Notes: a model not told the origin generated them from the sequence alone. DNA of 47,414 bases from an uncultured Alphaproteobacteria bacterium (GCA_902580765.1 CACHLW010000008.1:1-47414); one strand, 5' to 3'. Numbered from the stretch's first letter, positions 6,693 to 16,128 are shown. Numbers and translations: made by a program.

Positions 6693-9146
6693 TTAAAAAT
6701 TGTACGTCAGCATTAATTCTGCTTCTTGATTAGAATTATTACTAATAGACTGATTAGCATTAAATCCTAAATCAAAACCATATATATTTTTTGATATACC
6801 AAGTTTAGCCTCTGCGTTTTCATCACCAGCTAATGACAGGCTGTATTGCGTCTCACGGTTTGATATAAAGTTAATAGCAAAGTCTATCGTGTCTCTTCGT
6901 TCACTTCTGTTACCTTGAATCCTACTATAACTAGAGTTAATATTTAAATAATCTCCAGCGGTATATGTCAATCCAATCATAGAACTGATCAAATGATCTG
7001 AATTAGCTTCTTGCGTATAAGTATAAATTGTTGAAGTGTCTGTTACATAATTGATCTTGGCATCAGATTTGTTACTAAAATCAGTAATAAATTTAAGCGA
7101 TCCAAATGGTTGAAATTTATTTTCATTAAACTGAATATTATCACTAACTTCAAAACCAAATGAGGCTAATCCACTCTCAATTCTCTGACTTGCATAATAC
7201 AACGCATTTAATCCAGTCTCCTTGTAGTCATCAAGTTTAGTATAACCTAAATCAAGACGTCCAATTGGTGTTATATTAAAATTACCTTTATCAATTGTTT
7301 TACCGTAATTGATAGAGCCAAATATTTGTGTTCCATCCCGCGTCCCAGTTAATACATTAGAATTATGGACTCTTTTCAAATCACTTTCTATTAACCCTAT
7401 GCCTAATAATGTTTCGATAAAATTATTATTATCAAGTGGCCTTGCTCGGTAAATAGAGAAATTTATATTTTCACTATCAACACTTGTTCCATTTGTTCCA
7501 ATATCCGTATCACTTTCACCATACTGAATAGCAAAACCAAGAAAATCACTATCACTTAATTTTTTATCAAATCCAAATGCTACTGCTTGACCTTCAGTTT
7601 CTTGTTTTGATGAATTTGTACTATCACCAATTTTTGACAGATAAGTTGATCCGGATGTCCATGCAGACCAATTATTCGGCATGATGGAATTGGTATTTTT
7701 TTCTATATTATCATTTGCTAATGAGGTGAGAATTGTATTGCCAAAATCTATCTGCAAACCTTGGCTAGATAAAGTATCACTCAATCTATTTTGTCTTAAA
7801 AATCGTAAACGATTTGAGACAGTATCAATAGACTGACTAATATAGTTTTTTGCTAATTCACTTTGCGCATCTATGGAGCCTACAACATCTTTAATTGTTG
7901 TGGGATCCAACCTATCATCGCTAACAGTAAAACTTAAAGCCGTTGTTGATGTTATACCAGCATAAGAAGCATCACTTCCGTCATCAAAAGCTGTGGCATC
8001 AATTAAAACATAATATTCAACATTATATTCAAAATCTGAACTGGGATTAATTGTTATCGCGGTTGTTCCAGTACCAGTTACTTGACTATTGGTGACATCT
8101 ATTGTTTCAACAAGAGAATTATCAGATGTTTTATAAATTTTTATATTGCCACTTTCTACATCCATCGATTCACTAAAGTTTAAAACTATATTAGCATCTA
8201 TTGAAACACCGGTAGCATTATCTGCTGGTACTGAAGAACTTAGAGTTGGTGTTGTTAAATTATATGCTGCACCTAGCGAAAACTCATTAATCCCCCCTTG
8301 ATGGTTTTCAGCAATAAACAATTTATCTCCATTAGCATTAAATGTGATGTCATAAGGTGCAGTTGTATCTGGAATACTAAAAGTATCAACATGCTTAGCA
8401 GTCGTAACATCATAACCTGTTGTTAAGACATATTCATCAATTTGTTCATCAGTACCATCTATATCCAAAATGAACATGGTTGTTCCATCAGAACTAAATG
8501 CCAATGATCTTGGTGCTGAAGAGTTATCAGAAATGTCAAGAGTTGTAACATAACTGATCGTGCTCACATCAAACCCAGTTGTTAAACTGTATTCATCAAT
8601 CTTCTTGCCTGATCCGAAGACGGTAAACAATTTCGTACCATCTCCATTGAATGCAAAACCACTAGAACTATTATCTAATGTACCATCATTAGTTGAACTG
8701 CTAGTTGCGTTACTTGCAGTTGAAGTGTCATAGGGTGTACTTAGAACAACTTCTCTTATAGTTTTTATAGAAGTAGCAGGAAGAAAAAACATTTTGCTAC
8801 CATCACTATTAAATCGTAAATAATGAGGATTATCAATATGGCTATTTCCATCGGTAGACTTTAAAAGCACGTCTCCTCGCGTAATAGTTGATGATAAATC
8901 AAAAGGAACTGATAAGGTAAATTGTTCTATACGATCGGTCACAACTGTACCTACAAACATTTTACTACCATCAGTATTGAATGCTATACCCCTAACAAAA
9001 TTACGATTATTTATGGTATTAACTTTGTACTCTACTTCAAATGATGTACCTCCTGCTTTAATAGGAAGAGTAAAAAAACAATTGAATAATAAAAATAGAA
9101 AAAGGTAAATTGAGTATTTATTTATTTTGACCAAGCTTACAAACAT
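6693..9146 (-). CDS. Autotransporter with five-repeat propeller-like passenger and Ig-like domain
   Basis: An 817-residue outer-membrane/surface protein. Seen: signal peptide 1-31 (hydrophobic 12-28, ending IKA). Five repeats of about 52 residues follow, each with the pattern FN-x-DG-x-K-x-F...I-x-E-[YF]-x-LS...[YF]D-x-[ST]T (about 55-82, 108-138, 164-190, 216-245, 267-294), which look like beta-propeller blades. A bacterial Ig-like domain (about 300-408; SSVPADNATGVSIDANIVL, then LNFSESMDV) comes next. A helical linker (410-480) and a C-terminal barrel (about 490-817) ending in Phe match type Va autotransporters. Five blades is an unusual count; a sixth or seventh may be degenerate. The passenger's ligand or activity is unknown. 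Confidence 0.8.
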   Translation of the reverse strand: MFVSLVKINKYSIYLFLFLLFNCFFTLPIKAGGTSFEVEYKVNTINNRNFVRGIAFNTDGSKMFVGTVVTDRIEQFTLSVPFDLSSTITRGDVLLKSTDGNSHIDNPHYLRFNSDGSKMFFLPATSIKTIREVVLSTPYDTSTASNATSSSTNDGTLDNSSSGFAFNGDGTKLFTVFGSGKKIDEYSLTTGFDVSTISYVTTLDISDNSSAPRSLAFSSDGTTMFILDIDGTDEQIDEYVLTTGYDVTTAKHVDTFSIPDTTAPYDITFNANGDKLFIAENHQGGINEFSLGAAYNLTTPTLSSSVPADNATGVSIDANIVLNFSESMDVESGNIKIYKTSDNSLVETIDVTNSQVTGTGTTAITINPSSDFEYNVEYYVLIDATAFDDGSDASYAGITSTTALSFTVSDDRLDPTTIKDVVGSIDAQSELAKNYISQSIDTVSNRLRFLRQNRLSDTLSSQGLQIDFGNTILTSLANDNIEKNTNSIMPNNWSAWTSGSTYLSKIGDSTNSSKQETEGQAVAFGFDKKLSDSDFLGFAIQYGESDTDIGTNGTSVDSENINFSIYRARPLDNNNFIETLLGIGLIESDLKRVHNSNVLTGTRDGTQIFGSINYGKTIDKGNFNITPIGRLDLGYTKLDDYKETGLNALYYASQRIESGLASFGFEVSDNIQFNENKFQPFGSLKFITDFSNKSDAKINYVTDTSTIYTYTQEANSDHLISSMIGLTYTAGDYLNINSSYSRIQGNRSERRDTIDFAINFISNRETQYSLSLAGDENAEAKLGISKNIYGFDLGFNANQSISNNSNQEAELMLTYNF

Positions 9147-9183
9147 AAAAAACTTTTAATAATATTTGGCCTTTTTTATTTTA

Positions 9184-9209
9184 AAATAGGGCTAGTGGCC
9201 GACCTATTT
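9184..9209. repeat. Inverted repeat upstream of the autotransporter gene
   Basis: AAATAGG (9184-9190) and CCTATTT (9203-9209) are perfectly complementary around a 12-base GC-richer centre. The repeat lies about 40 bases upstream of the autotransporter start and about 45 bases past the end of the MATE gene. Neither side has a proper T tract, so an operator is more likely than a terminator. The rest of the 109-base gap is AT-rich with nothing else I can name. Confidence 0.35.
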
Positions 9210-9255
9210 GTATAATTATCAGTCTTTTTAAGTATTTTTTTTAAATTTAATAGAA

Positions 9256-10572
9256 TTATTCTTGGATGCGGGCATAAATCCTAGGCATGTAGACAAACAG
9301 AGTGAGTGCTCTTGCAATAAAGAAAAGGCAGAGAGACAGCCATAATCCTGTATTCCCAAAACTTGCTATTAAAAAGAAAGAGACAACAATATAGATGGCG
9401 ACAGATACGATCATCGCATTTCGTAGTTCTGTTGTTTGCGATGCACCAACAAAGATACCATCAAATTGAAAACAAAAAGAAGCGGCAAAAGGAATAATGA
9501 TTACCCAGTAAGAAAAATTAAAACTAATTTCTCGAATGTCAGGTAAATCTGTCATCGTAATAATGAAATAATTTTTACTAAAGAAAAAGATTACACATAT
9601 TACCAAGCCGGTTAACGTACTTAGGATAAAGGAATTTTTTATCACATCTCTTAATAATTGTTTATTTTTTGATCCAATAGAATATCCAACAATACCCTCT
9701 GTAGAGAATGCATAAGCATCAAGAACATAAGCGGATAACATAATAAAATTTAGCAAAATGGTATTTGCTGCTACTGTTTCTTCACTGATAGAATTACCAA
9801 GATAGGTAAAATATAAAAAGGCAAAAGCAAGAAGAAGAGATCGGATAAATATATTAAGATTAATATTAAAAATATTTTTTACTTTACTGAGATTGAAAAT
9901 TTTTTTTGTATTAAATTCTAATTTAGTTATCTTGCTTAGATCATAGAACGTATAGAATAAAAAGATTATCGTTGTCAGTGTTGAGGCTACAAGAGTGCCT
10001 AAGGCAACACCTAAAACATTTAAATTAAAATATAAAACAAAGACTAAACTTAAAATTATATTGGCAATAGAATAAAACCCGACAATAAGGCTGGATGTTT
10101 TTGTTTTTTGTAAACCAATAAACAATCCTGTGATCACAAAAATTGTTAGCTCACCAAAAGAGGAGTAAATACGAAAGGTAAAATAATCTTTAAAATATAG
10201 TTTCGTCTCTTGCGATAACTCAAAAATAGATAAGGAAATATTATATATGTATGTTTGAAGAATAACTAATAGGAGGGAAATAATAATAACAAAAGCAATA
10301 TTACGTAAAAAAATATTTACGATTTCTTCATAATCTTTTGATCCATCTGCTTGTGCGATCATTCCAACCGTACCTGATCGTAAAAAACCAAAACTCCCAA
10401 AAAGAATGGAAAAGACACTGGCCGCAATACTAGTCGCAACCAAGTAACTAGCATTATCAAGATTACCCATTAAACCCGTATCAACAATAGCCACAAAAGG
10501 AATGACTAAATTTGCAAAAAAAATAGGGATAGATAATTTAAAAATATTTTGAATAGAGGATTTTGAAGACAT
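9256..10572 (-). CDS. MATE family efflux transporter (DinF/NorM type)
   Basis: A 438-residue inner-membrane protein with about twelve hydrophobic segments in two halves, typical of multidrug and toxin extrusion cation/drug antiporters. Seen near the N-terminus: LSIPIFFANLVIPFVAIVDTG and a loop SGTVGMIAQADGSKD. These fit the MATE pattern in which the first helix packs against VDT and a conserved GLM-x-N follows. The DinF subgroup is favoured by the VDTGLMGNL motif. It diverges from the GNAT-like gene across a 119-base spacer with three copies of an octamer. The transported substrate cannot be read from sequence. Confidence 0.9.
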   Translation of the reverse strand: MSSKSSIQNIFKLSIPIFFANLVIPFVAIVDTGLMGNLDNASYLVATSIAASVFSILFGSFGFLRSGTVGMIAQADGSKDYEEIVNIFLRNIAFVIIISLLLVILQTYIYNISLSIFELSQETKLYFKDYFTFRIYSSFGELTIFVITGLFIGLQKTKTSSLIVGFYSIANIILSLVFVLYFNLNVLGVALGTLVASTLTTIIFLFYTFYDLSKITKLEFNTKKIFNLSKVKNIFNINLNIFIRSLLLAFAFLYFTYLGNSISEETVAANTILLNFIMLSAYVLDAYAFSTEGIVGYSIGSKNKQLLRDVIKNSFILSTLTGLVICVIFFFSKNYFIITMTDLPDIREISFNFSYWVIIIPFAASFCFQFDGIFVGASQTTELRNAMIVSVAIYIVVSFFLIASFGNTGLWLSLCLFFIARALTLFVYMPRIYARIQE

Positions 10573-10604
10573 TTTTAGTTTAGCAAGAATTTATATTAGT
10601 AAAA

Positions 10605-10666
10605 TTTGATAATAAGTAATTAAGGCTACTTTCTTATCAAAATATTCACTATCTTTATTTATCAAA
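10605..10666. promoter_or_regulatory. Three copies of TTATCAAA in a divergent promoter
   Basis: The octamer TTATCAAA is present at 10634-10641 and 10659-10666 (direct, 25 bases apart) and inverted as TTTGATAA at 10605-10612. All lie in the 119-base spacer between the divergent MATE and GNAT-like genes. The arrangement resembles an operator array for a dimeric regulator. The spacing is too long for an FNR-type TTGAT-N4-ATCAA site. No regulator gene is adjacent. Confidence 0.4.
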
Positions 10667-10691
10667 TCTTATAAAGCATTACATACTTTAA

Positions 10692-11171
10692 ATGAAAATT
10701 GGCAGATACAAATACGAGTTTGATTTCTTTAGTTGGATCAAAAAAACTGAGCTAGTAGAACTAGATGGTGTTAATCCATCTGATGATCCAGTGCGCCCAG
10801 AACTTGATAATGACTTTCGTACGTCAAAAGGAAGAAAAATTTTTGGGCTCAAATATAAGGATGATATTGAGGGTATTGCCTGCTTTGCCTTTACAAATGA
10901 AATACCCGCAACCATTAAAGAAATGGATTTGATGAGTGTTGAAGAAGATCAAGCAACCATTCCAATTGCCTATACGTTATGGTCTTTTAAAAAAGGAGCA
11001 GGAAAAAAAATTATGAAAGAATTACAAAAATATATTAAATCAAAAGAGCAGTTTGAAAGTATTATTACTATTTCTCCTCTTACGCCTGTTGCTACCCATT
11101 ATCATATTCGAAATGGTGCAAGATTAATTAAGATTAACCCTACAACACAGAACTTCGAATATAAAATTTAA
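10692..11171 (+). CDS. Small GNAT-like protein of unknown function
   Basis: A 159-residue soluble protein with no signal peptide or membrane segment. The middle (about 55-75, GLKYKDDIEGIACFAFTNEI) and the stretch AYTLWSFKKGAGKKIMKELQ look like the beta-strands and acetyl-CoA pyrophosphate loop of GCN5-related acetyltransferases. The ending SPLTPVATHYHIRNGARLI resembles the last strand region. The N-terminal 50 residues (DPVRPELDNDFRTSKGR) are not recognisable. It stands alone with its own promoter, divergent from the MATE gene. GNAT fold is probable, not certain, and the acceptor is unknown. Confidence 0.6.
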   Translation: MKIGRYKYEFDFFSWIKKTELVELDGVNPSDDPVRPELDNDFRTSKGRKIFGLKYKDDIEGIACFAFTNEIPATIKEMDLMSVEEDQATIPIAYTLWSFKKGAGKKIMKELQKYIKSKEQFESIITISPLTPVATHYHIRNGARLIKINPTTQNFEYKI

Positions 11172-11180
11172 GACGTAGGG

Positions 11181-11212
11181 GTTCAAAAAGTATTATTTGA
11201 ACTATTTATTTT
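11181..11212 (+). terminator. Weak hairpin with T-rich tail after the GNAT-like gene
   Basis: GTTCAAA (11181-11187) and TTTGAAC (11196-11202) form a perfect 7-base stem with an 8-base loop, followed by the T-rich TATTTATTTT. The tail is interrupted, so this is at best a weak intrinsic terminator between the GNAT-like gene and guaB. Confidence 0.35.
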
Positions 11213-11243
11213 ACAAATCGAAACAAAATAAATATTGTTGGAA

Positions 11244-12350
11244 ATGGCCTACCAGATAAATACTAATTATTCCGTTACTTTTGATGATGTTTTGCTCTCA
11301 CCAGCGTATTCGGAGATAAAACCAAAAGATGTAGATACGTCGATTACGATTGGAAAAGTCAAATTACATATTCCCATACTATCTGCTGCTATGGATACCG
11401 TGACAGAGAATAAAATGGCGATCAATCTAGCATTTAATGGTGGTCTTGGTGTTATTCACCGTAATATGCCAATTGATAAACAAGCAAGTGAAGTCAAGAA
11501 AGTTCATAGTTTTAAAGTTAATGTTAAAAAATTTCAAAATGCTGTAATTAATTCTAACAAACAAATTGCAGTAGGCGCTGCAATCGGTGTTGAAAATAAT
11601 GCTTACTTACGACTATTAGAATTATTAAAAGTTGGTGTTGATATAGTCTTTATTGATGTTGCTCATGCACATACAAAAACAACTTTACAGTTTATTGAAA
11701 AAGCAAAAAAAGTTTTAAAGAAAACCCCTCTTATAGTTGGAAACATTGCTACAAAAAAAGCTGCATCGGATTTAATTAGTGCTGGTGTTGATGCTATCAA
11801 AGTAGGTATTGGACCAGGATCAATTTGTACTACAAGAGTTGTAACTGGTGTTGGTATTCCTCAACTCTCAGCTGTGATGGATACATTTCAAGTTGCCAAA
11901 AAATTTAAAATTCCAGTAATTGCAGATGGAGGAATAAAAACATCAGGCGATATTGCAAAAGCTATAGCAGGTGGCGCAAGTGCTTGCATGATAGGCTCTT
12001 TATTTGCCGGCACTGAAGAGTCACCAGGAAAATTATTAACGATTAAAGGTAAAAAATTTAAATCATATAGAGGTATGGGTTCTGTAGGAGCAATGCAAAA
12101 AGGGTCTTTTGATCGATACTCCCAAGAAGAAACAAAGAATGCAAAAAAATTAGTGGCAGAAGGTGTGGAAGGTATGGTTCCATATAAAGGTAAAATAGAA
12201 GATGTAGCCTATCAACTTGTTGGTGGTTTAAAATCTTCTATGGGGTACACTGGTCATAAAACGATTAAGAAAATGCAGGGTAACTGTAAATTTGTTTTTA
12301 TTTCAAAAGCAGGCGCCCGTGAAAGTAATGTCCACGATGTCATTATGTAA
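11244..12350 (+). CDS. guaB: IMP dehydrogenase lacking the CBS domain pair
   Basis: IMPDH oxidises IMP to XMP, the first step to GMP. Starting at the ATG at 11244 (a TTG nine bases upstream is less likely) the protein has 368 residues, versus about 490 normally. Seen: [11 protein letters not shown] at the start, HRNMP near 72-76, catalytic loop [11 protein letters not shown] with Cys195, the flap dyad in GSFDRYSQ, and GARESNVHD at the end. The usual CBS pair between SEVKKVHSF and VGAAIG is replaced by about 18 residues. The flap Arg-Tyr argues for IMPDH over GMP reductase. It leads into purE-purK, in keeping with purine synthesis. Confidence 0.88.
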   Translation: MAYQINTNYSVTFDDVLLSPAYSEIKPKDVDTSITIGKVKLHIPILSAAMDTVTENKMAINLAFNGGLGVIHRNMPIDKQASEVKKVHSFKVNVKKFQNAVINSNKQIAVGAAIGVENNAYLRLLELLKVGVDIVFIDVAHAHTKTTLQFIEKAKKVLKKTPLIVGNIATKKAASDLISAGVDAIKVGIGPGSICTTRVVTGVGIPQLSAVMDTFQVAKKFKIPVIADGGIKTSGDIAKAIAGGASACMIGSLFAGTEESPGKLLTIKGKKFKSYRGMGSVGAMQKGSFDRYSQEETKNAKKLVAEGVEGMVPYKGKIEDVAYQLVGGLKSSMGYTGHKTIKKMQGNCKFVFISKAGARESNVHDVIM

Positions 12351-12392
12351 TAATGTATCGAATCATCATTGAATTGATAAAATAAAATAAAA

Positions 12393-12884
12393 ATGGTTTC
12401 AGCATCAACAAAACATAAAGTAGCAATTGTGATGGGTAGTAAGTCTGATTATGCTACCATGAAAAATTGTGAAAAAATTTTAAAATTACTGAAAGTTAAG
12501 TTTGAAACTAAAATTGTTTCTGCACACCGCACACCAGAGAGAATGTTTAAATTTGCCAAAGCAGCAGAAGATAATAATATTTCTGTCATTATTGCTGGTG
12601 CTGGAGGCTCTGCACATTTACCAGGAATGATTGCATCATTAACAACTATACCTGTAATCGGCGTACCTGTAGAAAGTCGTAAATTAAAGGGATTGGATAG
12701 TTTATTATCAATAGTACAAATGCCTAAAGGTATTCCTGTTGGCAGTGTAGCAATCGGTGAGGACGGTGCTATGAATGCCGGTTTATATGCAGCTTCCATT
12801 ATTGCTCTTACGAATAAAGAAATTAAGAAAAATCTAAAAAATTATCGAAGTAAACAATCAAAAGCTGTTAAACAAAAACCATAA
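12393..12884 (+). CDS. purE: N5-carboxyaminoimidazole ribonucleotide mutase PurE
   Basis: Class I PurE converts N5-CAIR, made by PurK, to CAIR in purine synthesis. Seen: [17 protein letters not shown] at the phosphate-binding end, [10 protein letters not shown] with the catalytic-region histidine, and [14 protein letters not shown]. The length of 163 residues is typical. The C-terminal tail is lysine-rich. purK begins three bases after its stop, a tight operon pair found throughout proteobacteria. A single GANTC site lies in the short gap upstream (12360-12364). Confidence 0.96.
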   Translation: MVSASTKHKVAIVMGSKSDYATMKNCEKILKLLKVKFETKIVSAHRTPERMFKFAKAAEDNNISVIIAGAGGSAHLPGMIASLTTIPVIGVPVESRKLKGLDSLLSIVQMPKGIPVGSVAIGEDGAMNAGLYAASIIALTNKEIKKNLKNYRSKQSKAVKQKP

Positions 12885-12887
12885 GTC

Positions 12888-13931
12888 ATGAATACACCCA
12901 CACTTGGCATTATCGGTGGTGGACAATTAGGAAGTCTTTTAGCAGATGCTGCAAAAAAAATAGATATACAAACCGTCATATTAAGTGATGATCCTGATGC
13001 GCCCGGGAAACACTTTGCATCTAAATTTATTTTTGGTCAGTATGATGATGATACAACGATAAATAATTTTATTAATGCAGTTGATCTTGTTACATATGAA
13101 TTTGAAAATATTCCCTTCGCAATACTAGAAAAAATTAATGAAAAGAAACAAGTTTTACCTAAACCTGAAATTAATCAACTCATTCAACACCGAGAAACAG
13201 AAAAAAAATTTCTCAATAATAATAATATAACTACAACAAAATATGTAACTGTCAAAAATGAAAAGGATTTGAGTAAAAATGTAGACTTGCTTCCTGGTTT
13301 GTTAAAAACCACAACGTTAGGATACGATGGTAAAGGTCAGTATAAATTAAACACTGTAGATGATATTACGAAAGAGATTGATTTTACAAAAGAATATATT
13401 TTAGAAAAACTCATTCATCTTAAAAAAGAAATTTCAGTGGTAATTACTCGTTTTGATCAAAATAGTTATGAGATCTATGATCCTATTGAGAATGTTCATG
13501 AAGAACAAATTTTAAAATATTCAACAATACCAAGTGATATCTCTGATGGCATGCGAATAAAATCAATTGAGTGGGCAAAACAAGTTGTAGAAAAACTAGA
13601 TTATATTGGAACGTTATGTGTAGAGTTTTTTATTGATACTGATGATAATTTATATGCTAACGAAATTGCCCCTCGTGTTCATAATTCTGGACATCTAACA
13701 ATGAACTCTCATAATATTAGTCAATTTGAAAATCATGTACGAGCGGTATGTGGCTTAGAAAAAATTGAGACAAAAAAATTGTATAATGCCAAAATGATTA
13801 ATTTAATTGGTGATGAGATATCACCGTACCGCAATAAAACATTTAAGGATAACGAATTTTTTTATGATTATTTAAAAACAGAAATTAAACATAAAAGAAA
13901 AATGGGTCATATAACGATTATTGATAAATAA
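12888..13931 (+). CDS. purK: N5-carboxyaminoimidazole ribonucleotide synthetase PurK
   Basis: An ATP-grasp enzyme of 347 residues that uses ATP and bicarbonate to convert AIR to N5-CAIR. Seen: GIIGGGQLGSLLADAAKKI at the N-terminus, DLVTYEFENIP, LLKTTTLGYDGKGQYK for the ATP-binding region, GTLCVEFFID and NEIAPRVHNSGH in the metal and ATP site. It follows purE with a three-base gap and converges on purC four bases from its end. Family and function are clear. Confidence 0.96.
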   Translation: MNTPTLGIIGGGQLGSLLADAAKKIDIQTVILSDDPDAPGKHFASKFIFGQYDDDTTINNFINAVDLVTYEFENIPFAILEKINEKKQVLPKPEINQLIQHRETEKKFLNNNNITTTKYVTVKNEKDLSKNVDLLPGLLKTTTLGYDGKGQYKLNTVDDITKEIDFTKEYILEKLIHLKKEISVVITRFDQNSYEIYDPIENVHEEQILKYSTIPSDISDGMRIKSIEWAKQVVEKLDYIGTLCVEFFIDTDDNLYANEIAPRVHNSGHLTMNSHNISQFENHVRAVCGLEKIETKKLYNAKMINLIGDEISPYRNKTFKDNEFFYDYLKTEIKHKRKMGHITIIDK

Positions 13932-13935
13932 ATTA

Positions 13936-14838
13936 TTAACTTAAATTAAATTGATCAGTTAGTTGTGTTACCAGTTGATATTTATTAGCAACATTTACTA
14001 AATCTTCTCCTTCACGAAAAGATTGTTTATCTAATTGTTTAGTTGGATCTCCGCCAGGCCATATTCGCCAACTATCATTATCAACAACATCAGATAGAAC
14101 TAACGAGTTATCCGATACTTTAAAACCAAGCTCAAACTTAATATCTACCAAATGAATAGGGCCATCAATTGTCTCAATAGTTTTCCATTTGTCTTCTATA
14201 AGCTCGAAACTTGGCAGAATAATTCCATTAATAGCTATTTCTAATTCTTGATTAGACAATAATTTTTTGGTTTTCATTAAGCTTTTGCTTGTAACAGGTT
14301 GTTTGGCTGAAAATAACTCCCATTCTTCTCCAGTTTTTACAAATGGATCCGTAAATACACCCTCTTCCCATTTTCCATCTTTTAAAAATTGTCTTCTCGC
14401 TTCACTCTCATCCATTTGAACAGGTTCTGCAACATGCGGAGGGATAACAACCGCTTGTTTATGAAATATTTCCCAAACTAAGTTTTCAAATTGATGAGGA
14501 TTACTTTTATCTTTTGCAAATTGAGTGTTTCTACTTAAATAACTTCCCCATGCATAACGTCTTACTACAAATTCTAAAGGAAGCATATTACAGTTATGAC
14601 TTAAAAGACTATTTGGCGAATCTTGTTCAATAAATGATGTTGCAATACCTGCCTTGGTTAGCATACTAAACACATTACTTGTTTGTTTTGTCTTTTGTAT
14701 TCCAATATCTTTAATTTCCTCTTTCTTCGCTGCATCCCCGCCTGTTAAAAAATCTTTTGTTACAATTCGAATGATATTTTGATCATTTGTTTTCTCAATA
14801 ATTTTTGTTTTTCCTTCAACTAAAAAAGAATTACTCAT
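13936..14838 (-). CDS. purC: SAICAR synthetase PurC, long form
   Basis: PurC joins aspartate to CAIR to give SAICAR. Seen: LVEGKTKIIEK, VVRRYAWGSYLSRN, DIKFELGF and SDVVDNDSWRIWPGG. I place the start at the ATG at 14838 rather than at an ATG six codons upstream, because GGAGA sits seven bases before it. It then overlaps the end of purD by eight bases and gives 300 residues. This is longer than the roughly 240 residues of Bacillus or E. coli PurC and resembles the longer SAICAR synthetase form. It is the last gene of purM-N-F-D-C. Confidence 0.93.
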   Translation of the reverse strand: MSNSFLVEGKTKIIEKTNDQNIIRIVTKDFLTGGDAAKKEEIKDIGIQKTKQTSNVFSMLTKAGIATSFIEQDSPNSLLSHNCNMLPLEFVVRRYAWGSYLSRNTQFAKDKSNPHQFENLVWEIFHKQAVVIPPHVAEPVQMDESEARRQFLKDGKWEEGVFTDPFVKTGEEWELFSAKQPVTSKSLMKTKKLLSNQELEIAINGIILPSFELIEDKWKTIETIDGPIHLVDIKFELGFKVSDNSLVLSDVVDNDSWRIWPGGDPTKQLDKQSFREGEDLVNVANKYQLVTQLTDQFNLS

Positions 14839-16108
14839 CAATATATCTCCAACCAATATCTTTTCGATAATACCCTTCAGCCCAATTAATTTGATTAATT
14901 ATATTGTGAATATTTTCTCTAATAGTTTTTAAATCTTTACCCGTATTAGAGATATTTAAGACGCGCCCACCATTAGATAGCCATTTGTTTTCTTTAAACA
15001 TTGTTCCTGCATGAAAGAGATAGTCATCTGATGTTAAAGTAAGATTTTCCAAATTATTAATTGGTGTTAATTTTTTATATTCCTCTGGATAACCATGAGC
15101 AGCCATTACTACTGTCATGGCATAATCATTTTTCCACTTAATTTTTTTTATTTCATTTAAGGTACCTATCGCTGATGCATGAAGGAGTTCTAATAAATCT
15201 GTTTCTAAGAGTGGAATAATTGCTTGTGTTTCCGGATCACCAAAACGAACATTAATTTCGAGTAAATTTGGACCCTTATCTGTTAGAATTAATCCTGCAT
15301 AAAACATTCCTTGATACTTGATGCCTTGTTCAGCAAGATGTTGAATGATAGGCTCAACAAATGTTTTGGATAATTCATTCATTTTATTTGATGAAATAGA
15401 AGGAACAGGTGTGTAGGCTCCCATACCACCAGTGTTTAAGCCTTTTTCTCCTTCCAAGATTTTTTTATGATCTTGTGCTGTTGTAAGTGGCAACACAAAT
15501 CCATTTTTATCAACAAGTGAAAATAAACTTACCTCTTCACCAACTAAAAAATCTTCAATAACAACAACTGAACCAGCATCACCAAAAGAATTATCTTTAA
15601 AACATTTAATCAGCGCATCCTTTGCATCCTCCTTTTTTTGACAAATAATAACTCCTTTTCCTGCTGCTAAACCATCAGCTTTGATAACAAGAGGATAGGA
15701 TCGATTTTGACAAAAATTTAAGGCATCATCATAGTTGTCAAATACGTCATAGGCAGCTGTTGCAATATTTAATTTTTTACAAATATCTTTTGTAAACTTT
15801 TTTGATTTTTCTAGTTCAGCTCCCATTTGATCAGGACCAAAGACTAAAATAGAATTGTTCATTAAAAGGTTTGATAATCCTTTAGTTAAAGGCAATTCTG
15901 GACCTATCACCACTAAATCAATTTTACTTTCTATACAAAATTGAAGAATAGCATCATGATCATTAACATCTGTGATAATCGAAGAAGCAATTTCACTGAT
16001 ACTATCACTTCCAGGAATACAATATAAATTAGAACAATTAGGAGATTGTTTTATACCATAACATAGTGCGTGTTCTCTTCCACCATTACCAATGACAAGA
16101 ACGTTCAT
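14831..16108 (-). CDS. purD: Phosphoribosylamine-glycine ligase PurD
   Basis: GAR synthetase of 425 residues joins glycine to phosphoribosylamine with ATP. Seen: VIGNGGREHALCYGIKQSP at the N-terminus, VVIGPELPLTKGLSNLL, the ATP-grasp sequence YPLVIKADGLAAGKGV, and LLEINVRFGDPETQAI. The start is a clear ATG twenty bases past the end of purF, and the stop overlaps the purC start. The gene sits fourth in the minus-strand purine operon. No anomaly in length. Confidence 0.97.
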   Translation of the reverse strand: MNVLVIGNGGREHALCYGIKQSPNCSNLYCIPGSDSISEIASSIITDVNDHDAILQFCIESKIDLVVIGPELPLTKGLSNLLMNNSILVFGPDQMGAELEKSKKFTKDICKKLNIATAAYDVFDNYDDALNFCQNRSYPLVIKADGLAAGKGVIICQKKEDAKDALIKCFKDNSFGDAGSVVVIEDFLVGEEVSLFSLVDKNGFVLPLTTAQDHKKILEGEKGLNTGGMGAYTPVPSISSNKMNELSKTFVEPIIQHLAEQGIKYQGMFYAGLILTDKGPNLLEINVRFGDPETQAIIPLLETDLLELLHASAIGTLNEIKKIKWKNDYAMTVVMAAHGYPEEYKKLTPINNLENLTLTSDDYLFHAGTMFKENKWLSNGGRVLNISNTGKDLKTIRENIHNIINQINWAEGYYRKDIGWRYIDE

Positions 16109-16128
16109 GAAAAAAAATAATTCATTAA

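Noticed and set aside
9184-9209. Inverted repeat as terminator of the MATE gene
   Set aside because: There is no T tract on either strand after the stem, and it lies upstream of another gene, so an operator is as likely.
11244-12350. Calling the short guaB a GMP reductase
   Set aside because: GMP reductases lack the flap Arg-Tyr dyad; GSFDRYSQ and [11 protein letters not shown] fit IMPDH.
12449-12799. 116-codon open frame on the minus strand inside purE
   Set aside because: It is a shadow of purE in another frame, with no family motifs; the plus-strand PurE is unambiguous.
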